Of a stretch of DNA of 64,000 bases, positions 51,449 through 58,569 are shown piece after piece; the stretch's first letter is position 1, and every line of letters starts with the position of its first letter. The notes beneath the pieces were generated by a model. That model did not search any database. It saw only the letters and a list, made by a program, of their open reading frames with translations, and was not told the DNA's origin. The position numbers were made by a program, and so were the translations under genes. Source of the DNA: Dokdonella_A sp046347015 (GTDB taxonomy: Bacteria > Pseudomonadota > Gammaproteobacteria > Xanthomonadales > Rhodanobacteraceae). The stretch spans positions 113,064 to 177,063 of the forward strand of contig JAXMHA010000006.1 of the NCBI GenBank assembly GCA_046347015.1. Direction: 5' to 3'.

Positions 51449-52429
51449 TCAACCGGCCGCGCGCGCGCGCTTGGCGGCGTCGACGATGCGTTTCGCGCTC
51501 GGCAACTGCTTCAGCTCGAGGCGATACAGCGGCGTGTGCACGTCCCAGCCGCTGACGCGCTCCACCGGTGCCAGCAGGTCATACAGGCATTCCTCGGCGA
51601 TGCGCGCGGCGATCTCCGCGCCGAAACCGGCGGTCTTCGGTGCCTCCTGCACGATCACGCAGCGGCCCGTCTTGCGCACCGACTCGGCGATCGTGTCGAA
51701 GTCGAGCGGCGTCAGGGTTGCGACATCGATCACTTCGGCACCGATGCCTTCCTTCGCCAGCGCATCCGCGGCTTCGAGGCATTCCTTCACTTCCGCGCCC
51801 CACGTCACCAGTGTCACGTCGCTGCCGTCGCGCAGCACGAAGCACACGTCGAGCGGCAGGGCCTCGCCGTCGTCGGGCACTTCCTCCTTGTACTGGCGAT
51901 AGATGCGTTTCGGTTCGAAGAACACGACCGGGTCGGGATCGCGGATAGCAGCCAGCAGCAGGCCGTACGCGCGCGATGGCGATGACGGCAGCACGACGCG
52001 CAGGCCGGGCACGTTCGTGAACAGGTGTTCGTTCGCTTCCGAATGATGTTCGGGCGCGTGGATGCCACCGCCCCACGGCGCGCGGAACACCGCCGGGCAG
52101 GTGATGCGCCCGCGCGTGCGGTTGCGCAACCGTGCGGCATGGCAGCAGATCTGCTCCATCATCGGGTAGATGAAGCCCTCGAACTGTGCTTCGGCGACCG
52201 GCCGCATGCCCTGCGCGGCGAGGCCGACGGTGACGCCGGCGATCGTCGTCTCGTCGAGCGGCGTGTCGAGCACGCGCCAGTCGCCGAACTTCTGCTGCAG
52301 CCCGACCGTCGCGCGGAACACACCGCCATTGACGCCGACGTCCTCGCCAAGCACGACGACGGATTGGTCGTGCGCCATCTCGTAGGCCAGCGCCTGCGTG
52401 ACCGCTTCGATCAGCGTGATGGCGGCCAT
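51449..52429 (-). CDS. bkdA2: Branched-chain 2-oxoacid dehydrogenase E1 beta subunit
   Basis: 326 residues, transketolase-like: AITLIEAVTQALAYEMAHD, VVLGEDVGVNGGVFRAT, the LDTPLDETTIAGVTVGLAAQG block, APWGGGIHAPEHHSEANE (branched-chain type, as opposed to pyruvate) and the C-terminal VSGWDVHTPLYRLE. Pairs with E1 alpha immediately upstream; the E1alpha stop and this ATG are only 1 bp apart. Confidence 0.93.
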   Translation of the reverse strand: MAAITLIEAVTQALAYEMAHDQSVVVLGEDVGVNGGVFRATVGLQQKFGDWRVLDTPLDETTIAGVTVGLAAQGMRPVAEAQFEGFIYPMMEQICCHAARLRNRTRGRITCPAVFRAPWGGGIHAPEHHSEANEHLFTNVPGLRVVLPSSPSRAYGLLLAAIRDPDPVVFFEPKRIYRQYKEEVPDDGEALPLDVCFVLRDGSDVTLVTWGAEVKECLEAADALAKEGIGAEVIDVATLTPLDFDTIAESVRKTGRCVIVQEAPKTAGFGAEIAARIAEECLYDLLAPVERVSGWDVHTPLYRLELKQLPSAKRIVDAAKRARAAG

Positions 52430-52430
52430 G

Positions 52431-53510
52431 TCAGTGGCCCTCCAGCGCGCGCGCGGCATCGCGTTGCGCGACGAGATCGGCCGGCAGCTCGGCGAACGTG
52501 TAGTCGAAGATCGCGTCGATCGGCTGCGTCTTGGTCTCGAGGTAGGCGTTGACCTCGTTGTCCATCCAGTCGTCGCAATGCGCCTTCCAGGCGGCTTCCT
52601 GCTTTTCGTCCCACGCCCGCTTAGACTCGAGCCAGGTACGCAGGCGCTTGACCGGATCCTTGGTCCACGCGTCCTCGACTTCCTCCTTGCCGCGGTAGCG
52701 CCGGGCGTCGTCGGCGGTGGTGTGGTCGCCGAGGCGATACGTCACGCACTCGACGACGCTGCCGCCTTCGCCGCGGCGCGCGCGCTCGATCGCGTCGCCC
52801 ATCGCCTTGCGCACGGCGATGATGTCGTTGCCGTCGACCTGGATGCAGGCGAGCCCCGCCGCGATGCCCTTTTGCGCGAGGGTCTGCGCGCCGGACTGGA
52901 TCCGCCGCGGCACCGAGATCGCCCACTGGTTGTTGACGATCACCGCGACCAGCGGCAGCTGCCGCGCGCCGGCGATGTTGATCGCGCCGTAGAAGTCGCC
53001 CTTGGACGAGCCGCCGTCGCCGATCGTGCACACCGCGACGCGCTTCTCGCCGCGGATCTTGAACGCCAGCGCCGAGCCGGCGGCGTGGAGGCACTGCGTC
53101 CCGATCGGCACGGACCACGCGAAGTCGTGGCGCGCGGGTTCCTTCTGGTAGTCATTGCCGCGCTCGTCGCCGCCCCAGTACATGTACACCTCGCGCGGCT
53201 GCACGCCGCGGAAGAGCTGCGCGCCGTATTCGCGGTAGCTCGGCGCGAGGACGTCTTCCGGCTTCATTGCGCTGCCGATGCCGACGTGCGAGGCCTCGTG
53301 GCCGAGGCACGACGCGTACGTGCCGAGCTTGCCGGTGCGCTGCAGCGCGACCGACTTGGCGTCGAACACCCGCGTCGACACCATCAGCTTGTACAACTCG
53401 GTCATGTGGGCGAGGTCGCCGGCGAAATCCGGTAGATCCTTGCGGACCAGCGTGCCGTCGGGTCCGAGGTATTGCAGGTATTCGATTTCGAACTTCGCGG
53501 CGATCGACAC
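52431..53510 (-). CDS. bkdA1: Branched-chain 2-oxoacid dehydrogenase E1 alpha subunit
   Basis: 359 residues. The ThDP motif is CTIGDGGSSKGDFYGAINIA...VIVNNQWAI (GDG...NN), with TGKLGTYASCLGHEAS, PSYREYGAQL and the phosphorylation-loop-like YRLGDHTTADDARRYR of branched-chain E1 alpha. The start is GTG 53510, preceded by AGGAGA, giving the family N-terminus (SIAAKFEIEYLQYLGPDG). It decarboxylates 2-oxo acids from Leu/Ile/Val and reductively acylates E2. A minus-strand GATAAT at 53616-53621 is a possible -10. No E3 gene is in the window. Confidence 0.94.
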   Translation of the reverse strand: MSIAAKFEIEYLQYLGPDGTLVRKDLPDFAGDLAHMTELYKLMVSTRVFDAKSVALQRTGKLGTYASCLGHEASHVGIGSAMKPEDVLAPSYREYGAQLFRGVQPREVYMYWGGDERGNDYQKEPARHDFAWSVPIGTQCLHAAGSALAFKIRGEKRVAVCTIGDGGSSKGDFYGAINIAGARQLPLVAVIVNNQWAISVPRRIQSGAQTLAQKGIAAGLACIQVDGNDIIAVRKAMGDAIERARRGEGGSVVECVTYRLGDHTTADDARRYRGKEEVEDAWTKDPVKRLRTWLESKRAWDEKQEAAWKAHCDDWMDNEVNAYLETKTQPIDAIFDYTFAELPADLVAQRDAARALEGH

Positions 53511-53789
53511 GGAGGGTCTCCTGATGCGGGTGCAGGCTTCCGGCGGTCCCGCGGCCTTGCCGCAAGCCACCGGTCCGGCGCACACGCAGCAGGGCAGGCG
53601 GCCGGGCGATGGAGAATTATCCCACGGCTGCCGTCCGTCCGGGCAATGCCCGGCGCCGGCGCCATCCGGCTGCCGGGGTCCGCTTGATGCGTGTCATGGC
53701 TGCCGCCGCGCGATGGCCGATCATGATCGCCGGTGGCCTGCGCATGCGCTAGGCTCCGCCGATCGCTCCCCCTTTCCCGGACCTGCGCC

Positions 53790-54635
53790 ATGCCCAACGA
53801 AAACCTGCGCGAGATCGAAGCCGGCATCCAGCGCGACCTGTCGGGCCGCATGACGTACGCGAGTTACCTGAAACTCGACGTGCTGCTGTCCGCGCAGCGG
53901 CCGGTGTCCGATCCGCCCTACCACGACGAGATGCTGTTCATCGTGCAGCACCACGTCGCCGAGCTGTGGCTGAAGCTGCTGATCCACGAGCTGCGCGCCG
54001 CGATCGCCGCAATCGACGCCGACCGCGCCGATCCCGCCCTGAAGATCCTGACCCGGGTGAAACGAATCCAGGACCAGTTGTTCAACGAATGGGCCGTGCT
54101 GGAGACGATGACGCCGCACGAGTACCTCAAGTTCCGCGATGCGCTGGGCCCGTCGTCGGGGTTCCAGTCGTTGCAGTACCGGATCGTCGAGTTCACGCTC
54201 GGCAACAAGCAGGCCGACATGCTGGCGGTGTTCGGGCACGACCCGGCGGCGCAGGCGGCGCTGCGCGCGGTGCTCGATGCGCCGGGTCTCTACGATGCCG
54301 CGTTGCGCTGGCTCGCGCGGCGCGGCCATGCGGTCCCGCAGGCGATCCTCGGGCGCGACGTGCGCGAGGGGTGGAAGCCCGAGGCGTCGCTGCTGCCGGT
54401 GTTCCGTCGCATCTACCAGGCACCCGAGACGTTCTGGGCCGAATACCATCTGTGCGAGATGCTGGTGGACATCGAGGAGAACTTCCAGCTCTGGCGGTTC
54501 CGCCACATGAAGGCGGTCGAACGGATCATCGGCTACCGCAAGGGGTCCGGCGGGTCGTCCGGCGTCGGCTTCCTGAAGCAGGCGCTCGATTTGACGTTCT
54601 TCCCGGAACTGCTCGAAGTCCGCACGTCGCTGTGA
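53790..54635 (+). CDS. kynA: Tryptophan 2,3-dioxygenase
   Basis: 281 residues, haem enzyme converting L-Trp to N-formylkynurenine. The key residues fall at the same numbers as in the Xanthomonas campestris enzyme: H55 (FIVQHHVAELWLK), R117 (LKFRDALG) and the proximal haem ligand H240 (LWRFRHMKAVER). The GSGGSSG loop has Ser254 where Thr254 contacts the substrate in Xanthomonas. It is the first kynurenine step; the late enzymes lie 50 kb away. It converges with the truncated haemoglobin gene (7-bp gap). Confidence 0.96.
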   Translation: MPNENLREIEAGIQRDLSGRMTYASYLKLDVLLSAQRPVSDPPYHDEMLFIVQHHVAELWLKLLIHELRAAIAAIDADRADPALKILTRVKRIQDQLFNEWAVLETMTPHEYLKFRDALGPSSGFQSLQYRIVEFTLGNKQADMLAVFGHDPAAQAALRAVLDAPGLYDAALRWLARRGHAVPQAILGRDVREGWKPEASLLPVFRRIYQAPETFWAEYHLCEMLVDIEENFQLWRFRHMKAVERIIGYRKGSGGSSGVGFLKQALDLTFFPELLEVRTSL

Positions 54636-54642
54636 CGCGGCG

Positions 54643-55083
54643 TCAGGCGCGCCGCCCGCGAACCGGGATGCCGGATTCGCGGCCGCGGGCGTGGTCGGTG
54701 AGGCCGAGTCCGACCCGCAGGCCGTAACCGATCCGCTCCGCGTAGCCGACCATCAACGCCGCGCCGGGATCAGCGAGGTCTTCCCACGCGGTTTCCCGCC
54801 ACAACTCGAGCCAGCGCGCGAAGTGTTCGCGCGTGATCGGCAGCGGCTGGTGCTTCGCCATCGGGTTGCCGCGGTAGCTGCCCGCGCGCAACGCGACCGT
54901 GCACCAGAACGAAGTCATCAGCGCCTTGTGCACGGCCCAGTCGCGCACGACCGGGTTGAACACCGGGCCGAGCAGCGGATCGGCGCGGACCTTGTCGTAG
55001 AACCGGTCGACGAGCCCGGCGACCTCGGCGGGTGTCGGCGCAGCGGGGTCGGGCGCGCGGGACGCGGGAGGTGCAACCGTCAT
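54643..55083 (-). CDS. Group III truncated haemoglobin
   Basis: 146 residues. It matches the trHbIII layout: VAGLVDRFYDKVRADPLLGPVF, DWAVHKALMTSFWCTVAL, SYRGNPMAKHQPLPITREHFARWLELW (His in PITREHFxRWL near the haem). Group III globins handle O2 or NO under microaerobic conditions. It is 84 bp downstream of the oxidase-associated genes on the same strand, so may be part of the FNR-type regulated unit. Confidence 0.88.
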   Translation of the reverse strand: MTVAPPASRAPDPAAPTPAEVAGLVDRFYDKVRADPLLGPVFNPVVRDWAVHKALMTSFWCTVALRAGSYRGNPMAKHQPLPITREHFARWLELWRETAWEDLADPGAALMVGYAERIGYGLRVGLGLTDHARGRESGIPVRGRRA

Positions 55084-55167
55084 GGGGCAAGCATAAGGAC
55101 TGGAACCGCCGCGCGACATGACGGCGGTCAGTCGGGACGCCGGTGTCGCGCAACGCCGGCTGCCGGG

Positions 55168-55626
55168 TCAACGGGATGCCGGTGCGGACGCCGCCGGCGT
55201 GCCGTAGGTCGGCGAGTGCTGGTATTTCGCGGGAACCTCCCACATCCGTGCGGCGTAGAACACCGCCCACGCGACGACGAAGAGACACAGCACCCAGACC
55301 CAGACCGGAATCGACGAGCGGGCTTCCGCGCGGCGTGCGTCGAACGGATCATCGGTGCTGAATGCATCCACGGTCAGGTGCAGCGTACCGCGGCGGGTCG
55401 AGCCCGGGCGCAATCCCGACACCAGGATGCCGGGTCCGTTCTGCACGTGGAACGGAATTTCCTCGACGCCCTCGGCGCCGCTCTGGTCCTCGGCGCGGAT
55501 GATGAGCCGGTGCGGGCCGTCCGCGAGGGTGTGGGTGTCCAGCGACAAGGCTGTCGGCAGTTCCCGGTCGATCACGGGCTGCGGATCGTCGTCGACGTAT
55601 ACGCGGACATGCGGTTTGCCGGTCAT
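55168..55626 (-). CDS. Oxidase-linked membrane protein with Ig-like domain
   Basis: 152 residues. The first ~90 form a beta-sandwich-like domain (VRVYVDDDPQPVIDRELPTA ... HRLIIRAEDQSGAEGVEEIP), followed by one TM (SIPVWVWVLCLFVVAWAVFYA) and a short Pro/Ser/Ala tail. No cofactor motif. It is last in the run divergent CcoN - dihaem cytochrome - 55-residue protein - this gene, with 13-bp spacing, so probably an assembly or accessory subunit. Confidence 0.6.
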   Translation of the reverse strand: MTGKPHVRVYVDDDPQPVIDRELPTALSLDTHTLADGPHRLIIRAEDQSGAEGVEEIPFHVQNGPGILVSGLRPGSTRRGTLHLTVDAFSTDDPFDARRAEARSSIPVWVWVLCLFVVAWAVFYAARMWEVPAKYQHSPTYGTPAASAPASR

Positions 55627-55639
55627 TTCGGTGCTCGCT

Positions 55640-55807
55640 TCAACGATCGTCGCGCAGGATGTCGTACTTGGCGTGGTGCCGATCCCGCTCGCCGGGGTGG
55701 AAAATGAACCAGAACATCGCGACGAAACAGCCGAGCGTGATCGCCCCGCTGATCGCGATGATGATGACGTTGCCCCAGAACGGTCCCATGATCATGTGGG
55801 TGTGCAT
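55640..55807 (-). CDS. 55-residue single-TM protein in the divergent oxidase operon
   Basis: A short gene: starts MHTHMIMGPFWGNVIIIAIS, one or one-and-a-half TM helices (VIIIAISGAITLGCFVAMFW), then a charged tail FIFHPGERDRHHAKYDILRD. It fills the 193-bp gap between the dihaem cytochrome (stop 55820) and the Ig-like protein with normal codon use. It resembles CcoQ-size accessory subunits, and the HPGERDRHH.KYDIL tail is reminiscent of small oxidase subunits. Confidence 0.62.
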   Translation of the reverse strand: MHTHMIMGPFWGNVIIIAISGAITLGCFVAMFWFIFHPGERDRHHAKYDILRDDR

Positions 55808-55819
55808 CGCGGCCTCCGC

Positions 55820-56782
55820 TCACGGGCCCTTGGCGCGCACCGCGGCGACATCTGCCGGCGTCACCGGCTTGCCGTGGTTGCCCCAGGACGAACGTTCGTA
55901 GTCGATGATTTCGGCGATCTCGGTGTCGTTCAGCTGGCTCGCGAACGGCGTCATCGCACTGGTGTACTTCACGCCGTCGATGACGACGCCCTGCGCGCCG
56001 TGCAGCACGGTGTGGATGTGCAGCGTCGGGTCGGCATCGTTCACCGCGGCATTGCCCTTGAGGGGCGGGAACGCGCCGGGAATGCCTTCGCCACTGGATT
56101 GGTGGCAGGCCGAACAGTTGGTCTCGAACAACGCCTTGCCCTTGGCGGCGTCGTAGGTGAAGGCACCGCCAGCCGGCGCCGGCGGCGGCGTCGCCGCCGT
56201 CGTCGTGCCGGGAGATTCCTGGTAGCCCGGCAGCGGCGCCTGCTTCAGCGACAGCAGGTAGGCGACCAGCGCCTTCGCCTGCTGCGTCGGAATGACCTTG
56301 CCATCCTTCGGCGCGAATTCCGCCGGCACCGGAACGGCCGTCGCGCCGGGTGGCAGTTCGTCCACCACGCGGAACAGGAACTTGAAGTTCGGCATGATCG
56401 AGTCCGGCACCACCGCGCGCGGGTCGTACAGGTGGATGTACTGCCAGACGTCGCTCGGCTTGGTGGCGCCGACGTTGGTGAGGTCGGGACCGGTGCGCTC
56501 GGAGCCGAGCAGCTCGGGGGTCTGCCACGCGAAGTCGCCCGGTGCGGACGGGCGCCCGAAGGCCTTGTCTTCCGGCAGCGGGCGCACCTGCTGGGTGTGG
56601 CAGTAGTCGCAACCGTTCGCCGCGAACACGGCGCGCCCTTCCTGCTCGAGCGGCGTCAGCGGCACGACGCCGGGGCCCGCGGGCGTGCGCGACAGCTCGA
56701 TCGCGGGAATCACCGCGATGGCCAGCACGATCACGATGTAGATGCCGAGCGCGCCGCCGGCGATGGCAACGAGCTTGTTCAT
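55820..56782 (-). CDS. Membrane-anchored dihaem cytochrome c (CcoO-like plus cytochrome c domain)
   Basis: 320 residues. N-terminal TM anchor (AIAGGALGIYIVIVLAIAVIP), then a CcoO/FixO-like haem domain with CDYCHTQQVRPLP and Met-side RAVVPDSIMPNF. A Thr/Ala/Pro linker and a second cytochrome c domain with CSACHQSSGEGIPGAFPPL follow. It seems to merge the roles of CcoO and CcoP in one chain. ATGA overlap with the divergent CcoN gene. Confidence 0.87.
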   Translation of the reverse strand: MNKLVAIAGGALGIYIVIVLAIAVIPAIELSRTPAGPGVVPLTPLEQEGRAVFAANGCDYCHTQQVRPLPEDKAFGRPSAPGDFAWQTPELLGSERTGPDLTNVGATKPSDVWQYIHLYDPRAVVPDSIMPNFKFLFRVVDELPPGATAVPVPAEFAPKDGKVIPTQQAKALVAYLLSLKQAPLPGYQESPGTTTAATPPPAPAGGAFTYDAAKGKALFETNCSACHQSSGEGIPGAFPPLKGNAAVNDADPTLHIHTVLHGAQGVVIDGVKYTSAMTPFASQLNDTEIAEIIDYERSSWGNHGKPVTPADVAAVRAKGP

Positions 56783-58212
56783 GCCGTGACCGCCTGTTCG
56801 CCGGGGCCGAGGATCGGCGATGCGGCGTTGCCGGGTTGCCCGGAGGTCATCCGCCACACGTTCCACGCGAACACGAGGTGCGACAGGAACATCAGCAAGC
56901 CACCGACGCCGCGCCACACGTAATACGGCTGCATGTCCACCACCGACTGGATGAACGGGACGCCGTGCACCCAGTCGAGCCCCTGGATCGTGCCGCCGAT
57001 CGACAACGCGATCACGTAGATGAAGCTGCCGACCAGCGCCATCCAGAAATGCAGTGCGATGCCGAGGCGGCCCGGGCTCTTGCCGGTGGCGAGTGGCAGC
57101 AGCGCGTAGAGCCCGCCCCACACCGCGAAGCTGACGAAGCCGTACATCGTCAGGTGCGAGTGTCCGACCGTGAAGTTGCTGAAGTGCCAGATTGCCTGCA
57201 GCGAACGGAAGGCCTCCACCGTCCCCTGCGTCGAACCGAACAGGTAACCGATCACGCCGACGAAGATGAACATCAGCGGGTACGAATGGATCATGTCGCG
57301 TTGGCGCCCGCGCATCGTCAGCAGGTAGTTCGCGCTGCCGCCCCACACCGGCACCAGCATCGCGACGCTGAACACGATCGCGGTGGTCTGCAGCCACCAC
57401 GGCAGCGGGCTGAACAGGAAATGGTGCGCGCCTAGCAGCGGGTAGAACAGCAGGTTGGTCCAGAACGCCAGCACGCCGAGCGCGTAGGAATAGATCGGGC
57501 GGCTCAGGATCTTCGGGATCGCGTAATAGAACACGCCGAGCGCCAGCGGCGTGAACCACATGCCGACCGCGTTGTGCATGTAATAGCCGGAAATCGCGAC
57601 TTGCCCGAGCCCGACCTGGTACCACGGCAACACCGCGACGATCGCGATGACGCACGTCCACAGCACGCCGCCGATCGTGTACCAGTTGGAAAGATAGATG
57701 TCCTCGCTGCTGCGCCGCGCGACCGTGCCGATCAGGTTCCACCCGGTCACCAGCAGTGCCGCGAGGAAGACCAGCCGGATCGGCCACGGCCACTCGCGGT
57801 ATTCGAGGTCGCCCCAGTTGTAGCCGAGGTCGAGCGCGATCGTGCCGGCGACGGCAGCGATGTTGAACAGCCACAGACCGACCCACGCGAGCTTCGTGCT
57901 GTAGAGCTTCGTGCCGCAGCTCCGCGCGGCAACGTAGTACGCGAGGCCGACCAGACCGATGCTGGCCCAGCCGTAGAAGGTGTCGTTGGTATGGATCGGA
58001 CGCAGGCGGCCGAACGTCAGGTACTTGGCCGCCCAGAAGTCCGGCGCGCCGAACTTGAACGCGAGGAGCAGCCCGACCGCGGTCGCGAACACCAGCCAGA
58101 ATGTCGCGCTGACCGTGTAGCCCTTGAACACACCGACCAGCGCGCGTTCGTCGGCGTCGTTGCGGTTCGGCGCCGGAACGGTGCGGGAAATGGAATGCGC
58201 GGCAGCCGCCAT
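56779..58212 (-). CDS. Divergent cbb3-like (C-family) haem-copper oxidase subunit I
   Basis: 477 residues, about twelve TM helices. Metal ligands align with CcoN: GYYMHNAVGMWFTP (CuB His), FYPLLGAHHFLFSPLP (CuB His-His, with Tyr six residues before as in the cross-linked tyrosine of cbb3) and FTVGHSHLTMYGF (haem His pair). It is clearly not a duplicate of the canonical CcoN at the right edge: helices and loops differ widely. The Tyr argues for O2 rather than NO reduction. First gene of a four- or five-gene unit with an FNR-type promoter. Confidence 0.85.
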   Translation of the reverse strand: MAAAAHSISRTVPAPNRNDADERALVGVFKGYTVSATFWLVFATAVGLLLAFKFGAPDFWAAKYLTFGRLRPIHTNDTFYGWASIGLVGLAYYVAARSCGTKLYSTKLAWVGLWLFNIAAVAGTIALDLGYNWGDLEYREWPWPIRLVFLAALLVTGWNLIGTVARRSSEDIYLSNWYTIGGVLWTCVIAIVAVLPWYQVGLGQVAISGYYMHNAVGMWFTPLALGVFYYAIPKILSRPIYSYALGVLAFWTNLLFYPLLGAHHFLFSPLPWWLQTTAIVFSVAMLVPVWGGSANYLLTMRGRQRDMIHSYPLMFIFVGVIGYLFGSTQGTVEAFRSLQAIWHFSNFTVGHSHLTMYGFVSFAVWGGLYALLPLATGKSPGRLGIALHFWMALVGSFIYVIALSIGGTIQGLDWVHGVPFIQSVVDMQPYYVWRGVGGLLMFLSHLVFAWNVWRMTSGQPGNAASPILGPGEQAVTA

Positions 58213-58304
58213 GGTTCACTCCAGTCGCTGGAATGGAACGGTCGGCGCCTGCGGGCTCGGGCCGCAAAGGGATTCGTGGCAGGTCGTGAACACTGCCGCA
58301 GAAG

Positions 58305-58354
58305 TCCGGCGAGTATAGGACGAAAGAATCCCGCGGTCAGGTGACCTGGATCAA
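58305..58354 (-). promoter_or_regulatory. Class II FNR/Anr-type promoter of the divergent oxidase operon
   Basis: Minus strand: TATACT (-10, 58312-58317) predicts a start near 58306. The site TTGAT-CCAG-GTCAC (58341-58354; FNR consensus TTGAT-N4-ATCAA, one half perfect, the other 3/5) is centred at 58347.5, i.e. -41.5, the class II FNR activation position. Low-oxygen induction is inferred. Confidence 0.6.
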
Positions 58355-58377
58355 CGCGGGGTTTCCGCGCACGCAGT

Positions 58378-58569
58378 TCAGGCGTTGCGATGACGCGATC
58401 CGGCGTCGATGGCCGGAACGGCTTCGGGTGGCGCCGCATCGAGGAGCGGCATGCTCGCGGGCGTGTCGAGATCCTCGAACTGGTCGTGGCGCACGGCCCA
58501 GAAGAACACCGCGACCGCGACGCCCGCGAGCACGAGGCCGACCGGAATCAGGATCAGCAACGCGATCAT
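58378..58569 (-). CDS. ccoS: cbb3 oxidase maturation protein CcoS
   Basis: 63 residues: MIALLILIPVGLVLAGVAVAVFFWAVRHDQFEDLDTPA. The single TM followed by FFWAVRxxQFEDLDTPA is diagnostic of CcoS, needed for haem/Cu insertion into CcoN. Its ATG overlaps the ccoI stop (ATGA). The tail is longer and acidic/Pro-rich. Confidence 0.9.
   Translation of the reverse strand: MIALLILIPVGLVLAGVAVAVFFWAVRHDQFEDLDTPASMPLLDAAPPEAVPAIDAGSRHRNA

Noticed and set aside
56779..58212. Possibility that the divergent oxidase subunit I is a nitric oxide reductase
   Set aside because: The Tyr six residues before the His-His CuB pair is present, as in cbb3 oxidases, and the NorB-type Glu four residues after the helix-VI His is absent; left only as an item for phylogeny.
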